The translations under genes and the position numbers were made by a program. From Serratia quinivorans (GTDB taxonomy: Bacteria > Pseudomonadota > Gammaproteobacteria > Enterobacterales > Enterobacteriaceae), in contig NZ_CAMKGL010000003.1 in NCBI RefSeq assembly GCF_946227985.1, forward strand, positions 62,001 to 126,000: 64,000 nt of DNA, written 5' to 3'. Every line of letters begins with the position of its first letter. Position 1 is the first letter of the stretch. Of the stretch, positions 9,972 to 18,229 are shown one piece after another. The notes below the pieces were generated by a model. That model ran no database searches. It had not been told where the DNA came from and saw only the letters and a list, made by a program, of their open reading frames with translations.

Positions 9972-10502
9972 TTATTGAATTTCTGACGGCTCGACGGCTA
10001 ACGGGTGGTTTACCCACCATTGCTGCGCTTGCTGATGGCTGACCTGCGCACCTTTAAAGTTCACTACGCGCTTTCCACGCCGATCTCCGCGGTGATACAG
10101 CGCCCGCATGCACAGGTGCGGGAAAATGTCCCGAACGATCAGATTGCGCATTTCTCGCGTGTGCCCAAAGGGCGCTATCCAGTCGCAGAACCACATACGA
10201 TCGCCGCTGTTCCAGTCACTTTCCAACATATTCACCGCAGGTTGCGTTAAATAACGCGCCTCGGCCTCTTGATTCATCCAGGCCCAACTGAGGAAAAACA
10301 CCGGCTGATTCTGGTGTGATGCCAGCACATATTGTTGCCGCTTGATGATCGGCAACAGCAGCGTCGGTAGCGTGTGCAGCGGCGCATCGCGATGCATCGG
10401 CGAATGCATCCACAACCAGACGGCAGCCCCAAAGGCTTCCGCTTCACTGTCGTCACCGCCGAGGATCAGCGGCGCTCTGATATCGTATTCGCCTATGCGC
10501 AT
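9972..10502 (-). CDS. cdiC: HlyC-type lysine acyltransferase of CDI locus
   Basis: This protein of about 176 residues belongs to the RTX toxin-activating acyltransferase family (HlyC), which transfers fatty acyl groups from acyl-ACP to lysines of a protoxin in the cytoplasm. It carries WLWMHSPMHRD near the N-terminus and SGDRMWFCDWIAPFG in the middle. These match the two conserved HlyC blocks and retain the catalytic-type His (His37 in this numbering, equivalent to HlyC His23) and Asp (Asp107, equivalent to Asp92). The start at 10502 has GAGGA seven bases upstream; an ATG at 10508 is too close to it. The gene lies between cdiB and cdiA, the arrangement of cdiBCAI loci, so the predicted substrate is CdiA. 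No RTX toxin gene is nearby. The family is secure; the substrate is inferred from position. Confidence 0.88.
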   Translation of the reverse strand: MRIGEYDIRAPLILGGDDSEAEAFGAAVWLWMHSPMHRDAPLHTLPTLLLPIIKRQQYVLASHQNQPVFFLSWAWMNQEAEARYLTQPAVNMLESDWNSGDRMWFCDWIAPFGHTREMRNLIVRDIFPHLCMRALYHRGDRRGKRVVNFKGAQVSHQQAQQWWVNHPLAVEPSEIQ

Positions 10503-10512
10503 GGTCATGTCC

Positions 10513-12228
10513 TCAGTAGTTCCAGCTCAGGTTGAAGCCCAGAGTGACCGGGCTGGTGCTGAAACCCTCAGGTTTGGAGAACGGCACACCGGCGAACAGG
10601 TCGTAACCGACCTTAAACGCATAGCCGCGCAGGCCGACCACGCCGCCGGCCAGGTGTTGCCCCGCCAGATAGTCAGAACCGTAGCCCCCCACTTCGCCGT
10701 AGTCGGCACCGAGGTACAGTTCTTGCCCCTGCAACGGCGTGCGCCAGGCCAGATCGTTACGGACGAACCAGCCGTGGTTAGCGTTCAGGGTGCGCTCACC
10801 GTCAAAGCCGCGCACCGTCCAGCGGTTGCCGATAGCAAACTGATCCTGCGGCGTCAGCGGCGTGTCGCTGATCTGCCGCTGGTATTGCACGTTGTAGCGG
10901 AAGTTCTGGCTAAACAGGCTGAACGGCACGTCAAGCTGGGCGTTGAGCTGCACAATTTTGCTCAGTGCAGTGGCTTCGCCAAAGGTCTCTTCCGGCGCAG
11001 GCAATGCGCCGAACCAGCGGGTGCCGCGTTGATAACTGACGCCCGCGTCCAACGTAGCCTGTTGAATATAGTGGCGATGCTGTAATCCCAAACGCCAACC
11101 GGAGGTGCGCCGACGCTGCACTTCCACTTCGGTATCGTTGATGGCGTTGCTTGACTCGCGCGCCAGCACGTCGTAGGTCAGCGTGGTTTTTTGGCTGCCG
11201 TTACGGTGCAGTACCCGGCTGAGTTGGAAATCCAGGTTCTTGCTCTTGCCGCTGTAACGGTAATCCTGATTCTGACCGGCAATGGTCTGATGATAGTCAT
11301 AGCTGTTGGCAGTTACCCCCGCCATCCAGTAGCCGAACGGCACCGAATAATGACCGGTAATGTTTTTGGAGCCTTTGCCGCCCTGATTTTGCAGATCGCT
11401 GGAGCCGGAGATATAGAACAAGTCACTGAGCGAGAACGGGTTATCCAGCGACAGCGTCAAACCGCCCTGATAACGTCCGGTGCTTTTAGTGCCAGAGTCA
11501 TCCAGTGAAGCGCCAACGCGCCACATGCGCTCCTGCTTCCAGCTCAGGGCAATGTCGCTTTCGCCGGGCTGTTCGCCGGGAATGATTTCCATGCTGGCCT
11601 GTACCGTCGGCAAACGCTGCAGGTTTTCCAGCCCTTGTTCGATATCGCGCAGATCCAATAGGTTACCTGCATGGGCCGGGAATGTGCTGTAGGGTTGAAT
11701 GTAATGGCCGCTGTCCGGTGTCAATTTCACCTGCCGCACGTAGCCCGGCACCACCACCAACCGCAGCTTACCGCTTTTCAGATCCTGCGTCGGCGCCAGC
11801 ACGCGGGTGGTGATATAGCCGTGATCCACCAGCCGGTTTTGCAGGGTACTCATCAGCAGGTTAATACCCTGCCCGCCCAGGCAGCGGCCCTGCGCCTGAT
11901 CGGCGATACGCTGCAACGGCAGCCAATGAGGGAGTTTGTCCTGACCGGTTAACACCACCTGATCGATAGGGAAGCAGGTTTTTTCCTGCGGGAAAGCAAT
12001 GCGGCCAAAGCTGGACGAAGGCGGAGATAAGCGCACATCCGGTGTCGGCGGTGTCAGTTGCTGCTCCAGCGCCTTTTGCCGCTGCTGCTGTATGATCAGT
12101 TGCTCACTGCTTGAAGTGGCCGCCTGAAGCGACTGGCTGTATATAAATAGCGGCAAGACAACAGAGCTTAATGGAATACAGCCCTTACGCACAGCAAGGC
12201 TGAGCGACGAGTACGCGGAATGGCGCAT
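10513..12228 (-). CDS. cdiB: TpsB outer-membrane exporter of CdiA
   Basis: This 571-residue Omp85/TpsB protein (ShlB/FhaC/CdiB family) should form the outer-membrane pore through which CdiA is secreted. It shows a signal peptide ([17 protein letters not shown] to LQA), an N-terminal helix, POTRA-like domains up to about residue 270, and a beta-barrel containing [11 protein letters not shown], the family's conserved VRGY/F motif that reaches into the pore. It ends in an aromatic-rich strand (FNLSWNY). The ATG at 12228 has AGGGA about eight bases upstream and gives a normal signal peptide; an in-frame ATG at 12294 would add 22 residues before it. It is the first gene of the operon, with cdiC ten bases downstream. 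Confidence 0.92.
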   Translation of the reverse strand: MRHSAYSSLSLAVRKGCIPLSSVVLPLFIYSQSLQAATSSSEQLIIQQQRQKALEQQLTPPTPDVRLSPPSSSFGRIAFPQEKTCFPIDQVVLTGQDKLPHWLPLQRIADQAQGRCLGGQGINLLMSTLQNRLVDHGYITTRVLAPTQDLKSGKLRLVVVPGYVRQVKLTPDSGHYIQPYSTFPAHAGNLLDLRDIEQGLENLQRLPTVQASMEIIPGEQPGESDIALSWKQERMWRVGASLDDSGTKSTGRYQGGLTLSLDNPFSLSDLFYISGSSDLQNQGGKGSKNITGHYSVPFGYWMAGVTANSYDYHQTIAGQNQDYRYSGKSKNLDFQLSRVLHRNGSQKTTLTYDVLARESSNAINDTEVEVQRRRTSGWRLGLQHRHYIQQATLDAGVSYQRGTRWFGALPAPEETFGEATALSKIVQLNAQLDVPFSLFSQNFRYNVQYQRQISDTPLTPQDQFAIGNRWTVRGFDGERTLNANHGWFVRNDLAWRTPLQGQELYLGADYGEVGGYGSDYLAGQHLAGGVVGLRGYAFKVGYDLFAGVPFSKPEGFSTSPVTLGFNLSWNY

Positions 12229-12471
12229 TACTTTTTCCCTGTCGAGAGACAAATAAAGATAAGAATTGTAAAAAAACGCAAACATTATGCGCACGAATAG
12301 CTCGCAATCAACTTAATTTTGGTCCGCAATGGGCTCTGGGTAACAAAATGCTTAATAAGAATGATCTGTAGCGCTAATGCTTTCGCTGTTAACTCAATTC
12401 AAAAATAACACTTAACTCACTGTTTTTTTAATGATTACATGCATTTTTTGTTTTTATTGGCATTCATGTTC

Positions 12472-12506
12472 ATGAATAATTGCATCTAAACAATGCAATT
12501 ATTCAT
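12472..12506. repeat. 14-bp perfect inverted repeat upstream of cdiB
   Basis: The left arm ATGAATAATTGCAT and right arm ATGCAATTATTCAT pair perfectly over 14 bp around a seven-base loop (CTAAACA). It lies about 245-280 bases upstream of cdiB and 300 bases before scrK. No run of T follows the AT-rich arms, so a terminator is unlikely. It could bind a regulator or be the remnant of a small element. Confidence 0.6.
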
Positions 12507-12749
12507 CACTGAGTCATTAATGCCAAACAGGACACAACCTTTAGGAAACTTCCTATTTCCAATGTGATTAACCATTTTATTCGTTCTCGCCAGAGATCAA
12601 ATTTGCGATTAATTGCCATACCGATTTTTAATTATATTTGTCAATGCGTTACTTATTCATATTCGATATAACTTATTCCTCCCTCAAACCGTAGCCACCT
12701 CGCAGTCTGCTGCCCTTTCACCTTTCGCGACAGATTCTTTCGTTGCAAT

Positions 12750-12765
12750 GCTAAACCGGTTCTTC
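12750..12765. promoter_or_regulatory. Candidate ScrR operator upstream of scrK
   Basis: GCTAAACCGGTTCTTC has a perfect left half of the symmetrical sequence GCTAAACCGGTTTAGC. A second site with a perfect right half precedes scrY. The central AACCGGTT is typical of LacI-family fructose/sucrose repressors such as ScrR, whose gene closes this operon. It lies 45-60 bases before the scrK start, where it could block transcription. Confidence 0.65.
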
Positions 12766-12809
12766 TATTTTAGCTCGCCATCAGACAGCAATGAACACGG
12801 GGATCGAAC

Positions 12810-13739
12810 ATGGTTAATCGCGTATGGGTTCTGGGTGATGCAGTTGTCGACCTGGTACCTGAAAATTCAAACAGTTACCTTAAATGCCCCGGTGGCGCAC
12901 CGGCCAATGTGGCGGTCGGCATCGCCCGTCTGGGCGGCAACAGCGGCTTTATCGGCCGGGTAGGCCAGGATAGTTTCGGCGCTTTCCTGCAGCAGGTACT
13001 GAGCGAAGAGCAGGTCGACATCAGCCATCTGTCAAAAGACCCCGACCACCACACCTCTACCGTGGTGGTGGATCTTGATCTGATGGGGGAACGCTCCTTC
13101 ACCTTTATGGTCAGCCCGAGCGCCGATCTGTTCCTGCAACCCGAGGATCTGCCTGATTTCAAAGCAGATGAATGGCTGCACGTCTGCTCTATCGCTCTGT
13201 CGCAGGAACCGAGCCGCAGCACCACCTTCACCGCGATGGAGAACATCAGGGCGGCCGGCGGCTGGGTCAGCTTTGACCCAAACATTCGTGAAGACGTTTG
13301 GCGCCAGCCGGAAGCGTTGCGCCCCTGCTTGCAAAAGGCGTTACTGCTGGCTGACGTGGTGAAGATCTCGCTGGAAGAACTGAGTTTTATCAGCAATATC
13401 GGCGAGTTGGAGAGCGGTATCGACTGGATGATGCAGCGCTACCCACTGCGTTTGTTGCTGGTGACACTGGGCGGCGACGGTGTCTGCGTGCATGACGGTA
13501 AACAGATCCGCCATTTCCGCGCCCCTTCAATCACCCCGGTCGATACCACCGGTGCGGGTGACGCCTTTGTCGCCGGTCTGCTGGCCGCACTGGCACACCT
13601 GGCCGCTTTGCCGCAGGAAGATCAATGGCCGGCAGTGATCGCCCAGGCCCAGGCTTGCGGGGCGCTGGCCACCACTGCCAAAGGCGCTATGACCGCCCTG
13701 CCGCATGCCGACGAGTTGCAGGACTTCCTGCGACGCTAA
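12810..13739 (+). CDS. scrK: Fructokinase of sucrose operon
   Basis: This 309-residue PfkB/ribokinase-family kinase phosphorylates the free fructose released when ScrB cleaves sucrose 6-phosphate, giving fructose 6-phosphate in the cytoplasm. The N-terminus MVNRVWVLGDAVVDLVPE, the GGAPANVAVGIARLGG substrate loop and the C-terminal DTTGAGDAFVAGLL motif (anion hole and catalytic Asp) are all present. The ATG at 12810 follows a GGGGA ribosome-binding site. The gene is first in a scrK-scrY-scrA-scrB-scrR array like that of Klebsiella and the pUR400-type systems. The operator-like site upstream suggests control by ScrR. Confidence 0.95.
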   Translation: MVNRVWVLGDAVVDLVPENSNSYLKCPGGAPANVAVGIARLGGNSGFIGRVGQDSFGAFLQQVLSEEQVDISHLSKDPDHHTSTVVVDLDLMGERSFTFMVSPSADLFLQPEDLPDFKADEWLHVCSIALSQEPSRSTTFTAMENIRAAGGWVSFDPNIREDVWRQPEALRPCLQKALLLADVVKISLEELSFISNIGELESGIDWMMQRYPLRLLLVTLGGDGVCVHDGKQIRHFRAPSITPVDTTGAGDAFVAGLLAALAHLAALPQEDQWPAVIAQAQACGALATTAKGAMTALPHADELQDFLRR

Positions 13740-13756
13740 CCCGCTAGCGATGAGTC

Positions 13757-13786
13757 AGGCCCAATGCCACAGGGCATTGGGTGCCT
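13757..13786 (+). terminator. Stable hairpin between scrK and scrY
   Basis: CCCAATGCC and GGCATTGGG pair perfectly around ACAG, and the stem extends through AGG/CCT with one bulge. Only a weak pyrimidine run follows, so it may be a partial terminator or an mRNA-stabilising or processing hairpin that sets scrK expression apart from scrYAB. Confidence 0.5.
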
Positions 13787-13810
13787 GCCCCCTTTCATCT
13801 CCAGAACATA

Positions 13811-13832
13811 ATTTGCGGACTTGATCACAATA
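13811..13832 (+). promoter_or_regulatory. Candidate CRP site upstream of scrY
   Basis: The right half GATCACA is perfect, and about 14 of 22 positions match the CRP consensus overall. It precedes a TTGATT element (13853-13858) that could be a -35 box, which would place the site near -67. CRP activation of the scrYAB promoter is known in other scr operons; use of this site is inferred. Confidence 0.45.
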
Positions 13833-13892
13833 GCTGAATCGGGTTAGCAAACTTGATTGCCAGCCGCCGTTCAACTCTCTATCTTTCTTCCT

Positions 13893-13908
13893 GAAAAACC
13901 GGTTTAGC
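13893..13908. promoter_or_regulatory. Candidate ScrR operator upstream of scrY
   Basis: GAAAAACCGGTTTAGC has a perfect right half of GCTAAACCGGTTTAGC. The half-site TTTAGC is repeated again directly downstream (13911-13916). It lies 45-60 bases before scrY and pairs with the similar site before scrK, so scrK and scrYAB probably have separate ScrR-controlled promoters. Confidence 0.65.
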
Positions 13909-13953
13909 AATTTAGCAAAAAATAATAACAACCTTCCCGGATGATAGAAAATC

Positions 13954-15363
13954 ATGAAAAAACTAGGCTATCTGGCAGTCACTACAGGGCTTCTCATCTC
14001 TACCTCTGCGGCAGCGACTGGTACCAATACCAGTATCGAGGCACGCCTGAATGCGCTGGAACAACGGCTGCAACAGGCCGAACAGCGGGCTGTCCAGGCG
14101 GAAACGCGTGCCACAGCGGCGGAGCGCAAAGCACAACAGTTGGAATTACGCACCGCCAACACCGAGCAGCAAACCCAACAGGTTGTTCAGCGCACCGCGA
14201 CGCTGGAAACCCACGCCGCACCGGCCGGCAAGCTGCAACTCACCGGATTAACCGACCTGAAACTGTACGGCGACGTCGAGTTCAACCTGGACGGCGCCAG
14301 CCGCAGCGGCCAGCTCACCTCGCTGAAAAGCAGCGACAACAAGGACTGGAAGCCGGGCAACAAAGAACGTTGGGATATCAACGGCCGCATTCTGGTCGGT
14401 GTAGACGGCTACCGACGCAACCCGGACGGCAACTTCTCCGGTTTCAGCGTGCAGCCGTTAGCCGACATGACCGGTAAAATGAACCTCGACGATGCCGCCT
14501 TCTTCTTCGGTAACGAAAAGAACTGGCAGACCAAGATTGGCCGTTTTGAAGCCTACGACATGTTCCCGCTCAATCAGGACACCTTCATCCAGTATTCGGG
14601 CAACACCGCCAACGATTTGTATGCCGACGGTTTTGGCTATATCTACATGATGAAAGAAGGTCGTGGTCGTAGCAGCAGCGGCGGCAACCTGATGCTGAGC
14701 AAGTACGCCGGTAACTTCTACTTTGAGCTCAATACGCTGGTGGAGGACGGCACCTCCCTGTTCCAGGACGACGCCTACCACGGCAATAGCCTGGATAATA
14801 AGAAAAACGTCGCCTACCTGCGGCCGGTGATCGCCTGGAAAAAAGACCAGCTCAGCGCAGCAGTGGCTATGGAAAGCAACGTGGTCAACAATGCCTACGG
14901 CTATCACGACGGCCAGGGGCAATTCGTCGACCAGTCCAAACGTAACGGCTACGGCATGACTCTCAGCTGGAACAATACCGCCGCCAACCCGGACAACGGC
15001 GTGGTTGCCAACCTGAGCACCGCCTACCTGGACGCCTCCGGCGAGCAGGACCTGACCGCCGGTATCAACGTACTGTGGCGTCGCTTTGAAGTGGGTTACA
15101 TCTATGCCCACAACAACATCAAAGAGTTCAATACCGCCGGTATGAGCGCCGACATCCGCAACCCGCTCAGCGAGCCGGGCAAATATGATATTCATACCAT
15201 TCATACCTCGTACCAAATACCAAACATCATGAATATGAAGAACTTTAACTTGTATCTCGGGGCCTACGTCTCGATGCTGGAGGCCAATGCAGATAACAAA
15301 ATTGCCAACTCCAGCAACGATCAGCGCTACGGCGTACGTGCCCGGTTCAAGTACTTCTTCTGA
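13954..15363 (+). CDS. scrY: Sucrose-specific outer-membrane porin
   Basis: This 469-residue LamB/ScrY-family porin lets sucrose diffuse through the outer membrane. It has a signal peptide (MKKLGYLAVTTGLLISTSAAA), then a periplasmic heptad-repeat coiled coil at about residues 28-88 (AEQRAVQAETRATAAERKAQ region), which is the hallmark that separates ScrY from LamB. The beta-barrel follows from about residue 95 (LTDLKLYGDVEFNLDG) and ends in the C-terminal aromatic signature RARFKYFF. It is somewhat shorter than the plasmid-encoded ScrY of about 505 residues. A terminator-like hairpin follows, which could make the porin more abundant than the enzymes downstream. Confidence 0.94.
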   Translation: MKKLGYLAVTTGLLISTSAAATGTNTSIEARLNALEQRLQQAEQRAVQAETRATAAERKAQQLELRTANTEQQTQQVVQRTATLETHAAPAGKLQLTGLTDLKLYGDVEFNLDGASRSGQLTSLKSSDNKDWKPGNKERWDINGRILVGVDGYRRNPDGNFSGFSVQPLADMTGKMNLDDAAFFFGNEKNWQTKIGRFEAYDMFPLNQDTFIQYSGNTANDLYADGFGYIYMMKEGRGRSSSGGNLMLSKYAGNFYFELNTLVEDGTSLFQDDAYHGNSLDNKKNVAYLRPVIAWKKDQLSAAVAMESNVVNNAYGYHDGQGQFVDQSKRNGYGMTLSWNNTAANPDNGVVANLSTAYLDASGEQDLTAGINVLWRRFEVGYIYAHNNIKEFNTAGMSADIRNPLSEPGKYDIHTIHTSYQIPNIMNMKNFNLYLGAYVSMLEANADNKIANSSNDQRYGVRARFKYFF

Positions 15364-15380
15364 CGCTGATGAACTGATTT

Positions 15381-15410
15381 CCGCCGCGAAACACCGCGGC
15401 GGCATTTTTA
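15381..15410 (+). terminator. Terminator-like hairpin between scrY and scrA
   Basis: CCGCCGCG and CGCGGCGG form an eight-bp GC stem around a six-base loop, followed by CATTTTTA. It lies within the operon, 19 bases before scrA, so it probably terminates only part of the transcripts. Confidence 0.65.
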
Positions 15411-15428
15411 TTGATTAAGGGAGTGAAC

Positions 15429-16799
15429 ATGGACATTACCGCAACCGCTAACGCGCTATTGCCGTTGCTCGGCGGCAAAGAGAACATAGCCAGTGCCGCC
15501 CACTGCGCCACGCGCTTGCGCCTGGTGCTGGTTGATGACAGCAAGATGGACAAAGCGGCGATCGGCAAGCTGGAAGGGGTGAAAGGCTGCTTTAGCAACG
15601 CCGGGCAAATCCAGGTGATTTTCGGTACCGGGCTGGTCAACAAGGTACACGCTGAGTTTATCAAGGCGGCTGGCGTCAGCGAGTCCAGCAAGTCTGAGGC
15701 CGCCGATATCGCGGCGAAAAAACTCAACCCACTGCAACGTATAGCTCGCCTGCTGTCGAATATCTTTGTGCCAATCATCCCGGCTATCGTCGCCTCCGGC
15801 CTGCTGATGGGCCTGCTCGGCATGGTGAAAACCTACGGCTGGGTCGATTCCGGCAGCGCCGTATTTGTGATGCTGGATATGTTCAGCTCAGCGGCATTTA
15901 TTATTTTACCGATCCTGATCGGCTTCACCGCCGCGCGTGAATTTGGGGGTAACCCCTATCTGGGCGCTACGCTCGGCGGCATTCTGACTCACCCGGCACT
16001 GACCAACGCCTGGGGCGTCGCCAGCGGTTTTCACACCATGGATTTCTTCGGGTTGCAGATTGCCATGATCGGCTATCAGGGCACGGTGTTCCCGGTGCTG
16101 CTGACGGTGTGGTTTATGAGCACGCTGGAAAAACAGCTGCGCAGAGTGATCCCCAACTCGCTGGATCTGATCCTGACGCCGTTCCTGACGGTGGTGATCT
16201 CCGGCTTCGTCGCCATGCTGTTTATCGGCCCGGCCGGCCGCGCGCTGGGTGATGGCATCTCCCTGGTGCTCAGCACGCTGATTGCCCACGCCGGTTGGTT
16301 TGCCGGCTTGCTGTTCGGCGGCCTGTATTCCGCCATCGTCATCACCGGCATTCACCACAGCTTCCATGCCGTCGAAGCCGGACTGCTCGGCAATCCGAAT
16401 ATCGGCGTTAACTTCCTGCTGCCAATCTGGTCGATGGCCAATATCGCTCAGGGCGGTGCCTGTCTGGCGGTCTATTTCAAAACCCGCGACGCCAAGATCA
16501 AAGCCATCGCGGTGCCTTCGGCCTTTTCCGCCATGCTCGGCATTACCGAGGCGGCGCTGTTCGGCATTAACCTGCGCTTTGTGAAACCTTTCCTGGCAGC
16601 GCTGGCAGGCGGTGCGCTCGGCGGTGCCTGGGTGGTGGCCAACCATGTCGGCATGAACGCGGTCGGTCTGACGGCAATCCCGGGGCTGGCCATTGTGCAG
16701 GCCAGTTCGCTGGTCAGCTATATCATTGGCCTGGTGATCGCCTTCGGCAGTGCCTTTATTCTCTCGTTGCTGCTGAAATACAAAACGGACAGTGAATGA
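15429..16799 (+). CDS. scrA: Sucrose-specific PTS enzyme IIBC
   Basis: This 456-residue permease imports and phosphorylates sucrose to sucrose 6-phosphate at the inner membrane. The N-terminal EIIB domain carries the phosphorylated cysteine in AAHCATRLRLVL (Cys26). The EIIC domain runs from about residue 105 to the end with ten or so membrane segments and the GIHHSFHAVEAGL signature. No IIA domain is fused; a separate glucose-type IIA (Crr) normally supplies phosphate to this family. The ATG at 15429 follows AAGGGAG; an upstream in-frame TTG at 15411 is less likely. The stop overlaps the scrB start (ATGA). The length equals that of known ScrA proteins. Confidence 0.95.
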   Translation: MDITATANALLPLLGGKENIASAAHCATRLRLVLVDDSKMDKAAIGKLEGVKGCFSNAGQIQVIFGTGLVNKVHAEFIKAAGVSESSKSEAADIAAKKLNPLQRIARLLSNIFVPIIPAIVASGLLMGLLGMVKTYGWVDSGSAVFVMLDMFSSAAFIILPILIGFTAAREFGGNPYLGATLGGILTHPALTNAWGVASGFHTMDFFGLQIAMIGYQGTVFPVLLTVWFMSTLEKQLRRVIPNSLDLILTPFLTVVISGFVAMLFIGPAGRALGDGISLVLSTLIAHAGWFAGLLFGGLYSAIVITGIHHSFHAVEAGLLGNPNIGVNFLLPIWSMANIAQGGACLAVYFKTRDAKIKAIAVPSAFSAMLGITEAALFGINLRFVKPFLAALAGGALGGAWVVANHVGMNAVGLTAIPGLAIVQASSLVSYIIGLVIAFGSAFILSLLLKYKTDSE

Positions 16800-18208
16800 T
16801 GGAAGAGCTGAATTTGATGAAACAGGCCGTTCAGGCGTTAATGAGCGGCATGCCGCAGGTGCTGCGTGCGCCGCACCGGCCGGCGTGGCACCTGGCACCC
16901 AGCGTTGGGCTACTTAACGATCCCAATGGTTTTATTCAGCATAACGGCGTCTTCCACCTGTTCTATCAATGGAACCCGCTGGGTTGCGATCACCGCAACA
17001 AGTGTTGGGGGCACTGGCAGTCGACGAATCTGGTCAACTGGCAACATCAGCCGGTGGCACTGGTGCCGGGAGCCTGCTATGACAGCCACGGCTGTTACTC
17101 CGGCTCGGCGGTGGTGACGGACGGCAAAATCATGCTGGCGTATACCGGCAACGTCAAATACCCCGATGGCTCCCGCACCGCTTATCAGTGCCTGGCGCAA
17201 GAAAATGCCCAGGGTGGCTATGACAAACTCGGCCCGGTATTACCGCTGCCGCCGGGCTATAGCGGCCACGTGCGCGATCCCAAGGTTTGGCGTCATCAGG
17301 AAGATTGGTACATGGTGCTCGGCGCTCGTGATCTGCAAGACCGTGGCAAAGTGCTGCTGCTGCGCTCCGCCGATCTGCGCAATTGGCAGCTGCTGGGCGA
17401 GATTGCCGGTTCACAGCTGAACGGCATCGGCGATTTCGGTTATATGTGGGAATGTCCGGACCTGTTCACGCTGGACGATACCGAAGTGCTGATCTGCTGC
17501 CCACAGGGGCTGGCGGCGCAGACCGAACGTTATCTCAACGTTTATCAGGCGGGCTATCTGACCGGCAAGCTGGATTATCGGCAGGCCAGGTTCGAACATG
17601 GTGCCTTCCACGAGCTGGATCTCGGGTTCGAATTCTATGCGCCGCAAACCACCCAGGCCGAAGACGGCCGCCGGTTACTGGTCGGCTGGATGGGCGTGCC
17701 GGAACAGGACGAGGATTATCACCCGACGCTGCAGTACGGCTGGATCCACATCCTGACCTGCCCGCGCGAACTGTCGCTGCATCACGGCAAGCTTTACCAA
17801 CAACCGGCGCGCGAACTGCAACAATTGCGTGGTGAAAGCCGGCAATGGCAGGGGATCGCCGACGAAGCGCCATGTTGGCCCGTCGGCAGCGCGGAACTGC
17901 TGCTAACGCCAGAGGGGGCATTCACCGCCGACTTCGGCGGGGCGATGACGCTGCTGTGGGACGGTGCCTTGCTACGACTGACGCGTAATAATCTGCGTAA
18001 CGGGCAGCCGGAACATCGCTACTGGCGCGGCAACCTGAGCCAGCTGCAGATCCTGTTTGACCGCTCCAGCGTGGAGATTTTTATCAACCACGGCGAGGCG
18101 GTGATGAGCGCACGCTACTTCCCCGGCCCACAACCACAACTGCAACTGAGCGGTGAAACCCCACTGGCGCTCGAGCACTGGTCGCTGACGCCATGCATGC
18201 TAGAATGA
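16796..18208 (+). CDS. scrB: Sucrose-6-phosphate hydrolase (GH32 invertase)
   Basis: This 470-residue cytoplasmic glycoside hydrolase family 32 enzyme splits sucrose 6-phosphate into glucose 6-phosphate and fructose. The nucleophile motif LLNDPNG (Asp42), the transition-state motif RDPK at about residue 160 and the acid/base motif WECPD (Glu219) are all present, with the C-terminal beta-sandwich in the last 120 residues. Its ATG overlaps the scrA stop, so the two are probably translationally coupled. A second ATG three bases further on is also possible. Confidence 0.95.
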   Translation: MMEELNLMKQAVQALMSGMPQVLRAPHRPAWHLAPSVGLLNDPNGFIQHNGVFHLFYQWNPLGCDHRNKCWGHWQSTNLVNWQHQPVALVPGACYDSHGCYSGSAVVTDGKIMLAYTGNVKYPDGSRTAYQCLAQENAQGGYDKLGPVLPLPPGYSGHVRDPKVWRHQEDWYMVLGARDLQDRGKVLLLRSADLRNWQLLGEIAGSQLNGIGDFGYMWECPDLFTLDDTEVLICCPQGLAAQTERYLNVYQAGYLTGKLDYRQARFEHGAFHELDLGFEFYAPQTTQAEDGRRLLVGWMGVPEQDEDYHPTLQYGWIHILTCPRELSLHHGKLYQQPARELQQLRGESRQWQGIADEAPCWPVGSAELLLTPEGAFTADFGGAMTLLWDGALLRLTRNNLRNGQPEHRYWRGNLSQLQILFDRSSVEIFINHGEAVMSARYFPGPQPQLQLSGETPLALEHWSLTPCMLE

Positions 18209-18229
18209 CGCATCCTTCCATGAATTCAG

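Larger units (their letters stand above)
12295..12809. other. Divergent cdiB-scrK intergenic region
   Basis: This 515-base AT-rich gap has no convincing gene. It must hold the promoters of the CDI operon (leftward) and of scrK (rightward). Recognisable elements are a 14-bp inverted repeat at 12472-12506, a CRP half-site TGTGA at 12563-12567, and a ScrR-type operator at 12750-12765. Confidence 0.6.

Noticed and set aside
12563-12567. Complete CRP site upstream of scrK
   Set aside because: Only the left half TGTGA is good and the right half is poor, so it is mentioned only as a half-site.
15906-16898. 330-codon frame on the minus strand opposite scrA
   Set aside because: It overlaps the well-supported scrA entirely, is His/Gln/Arg-rich without domain signatures and is best explained as a codon-bias shadow.
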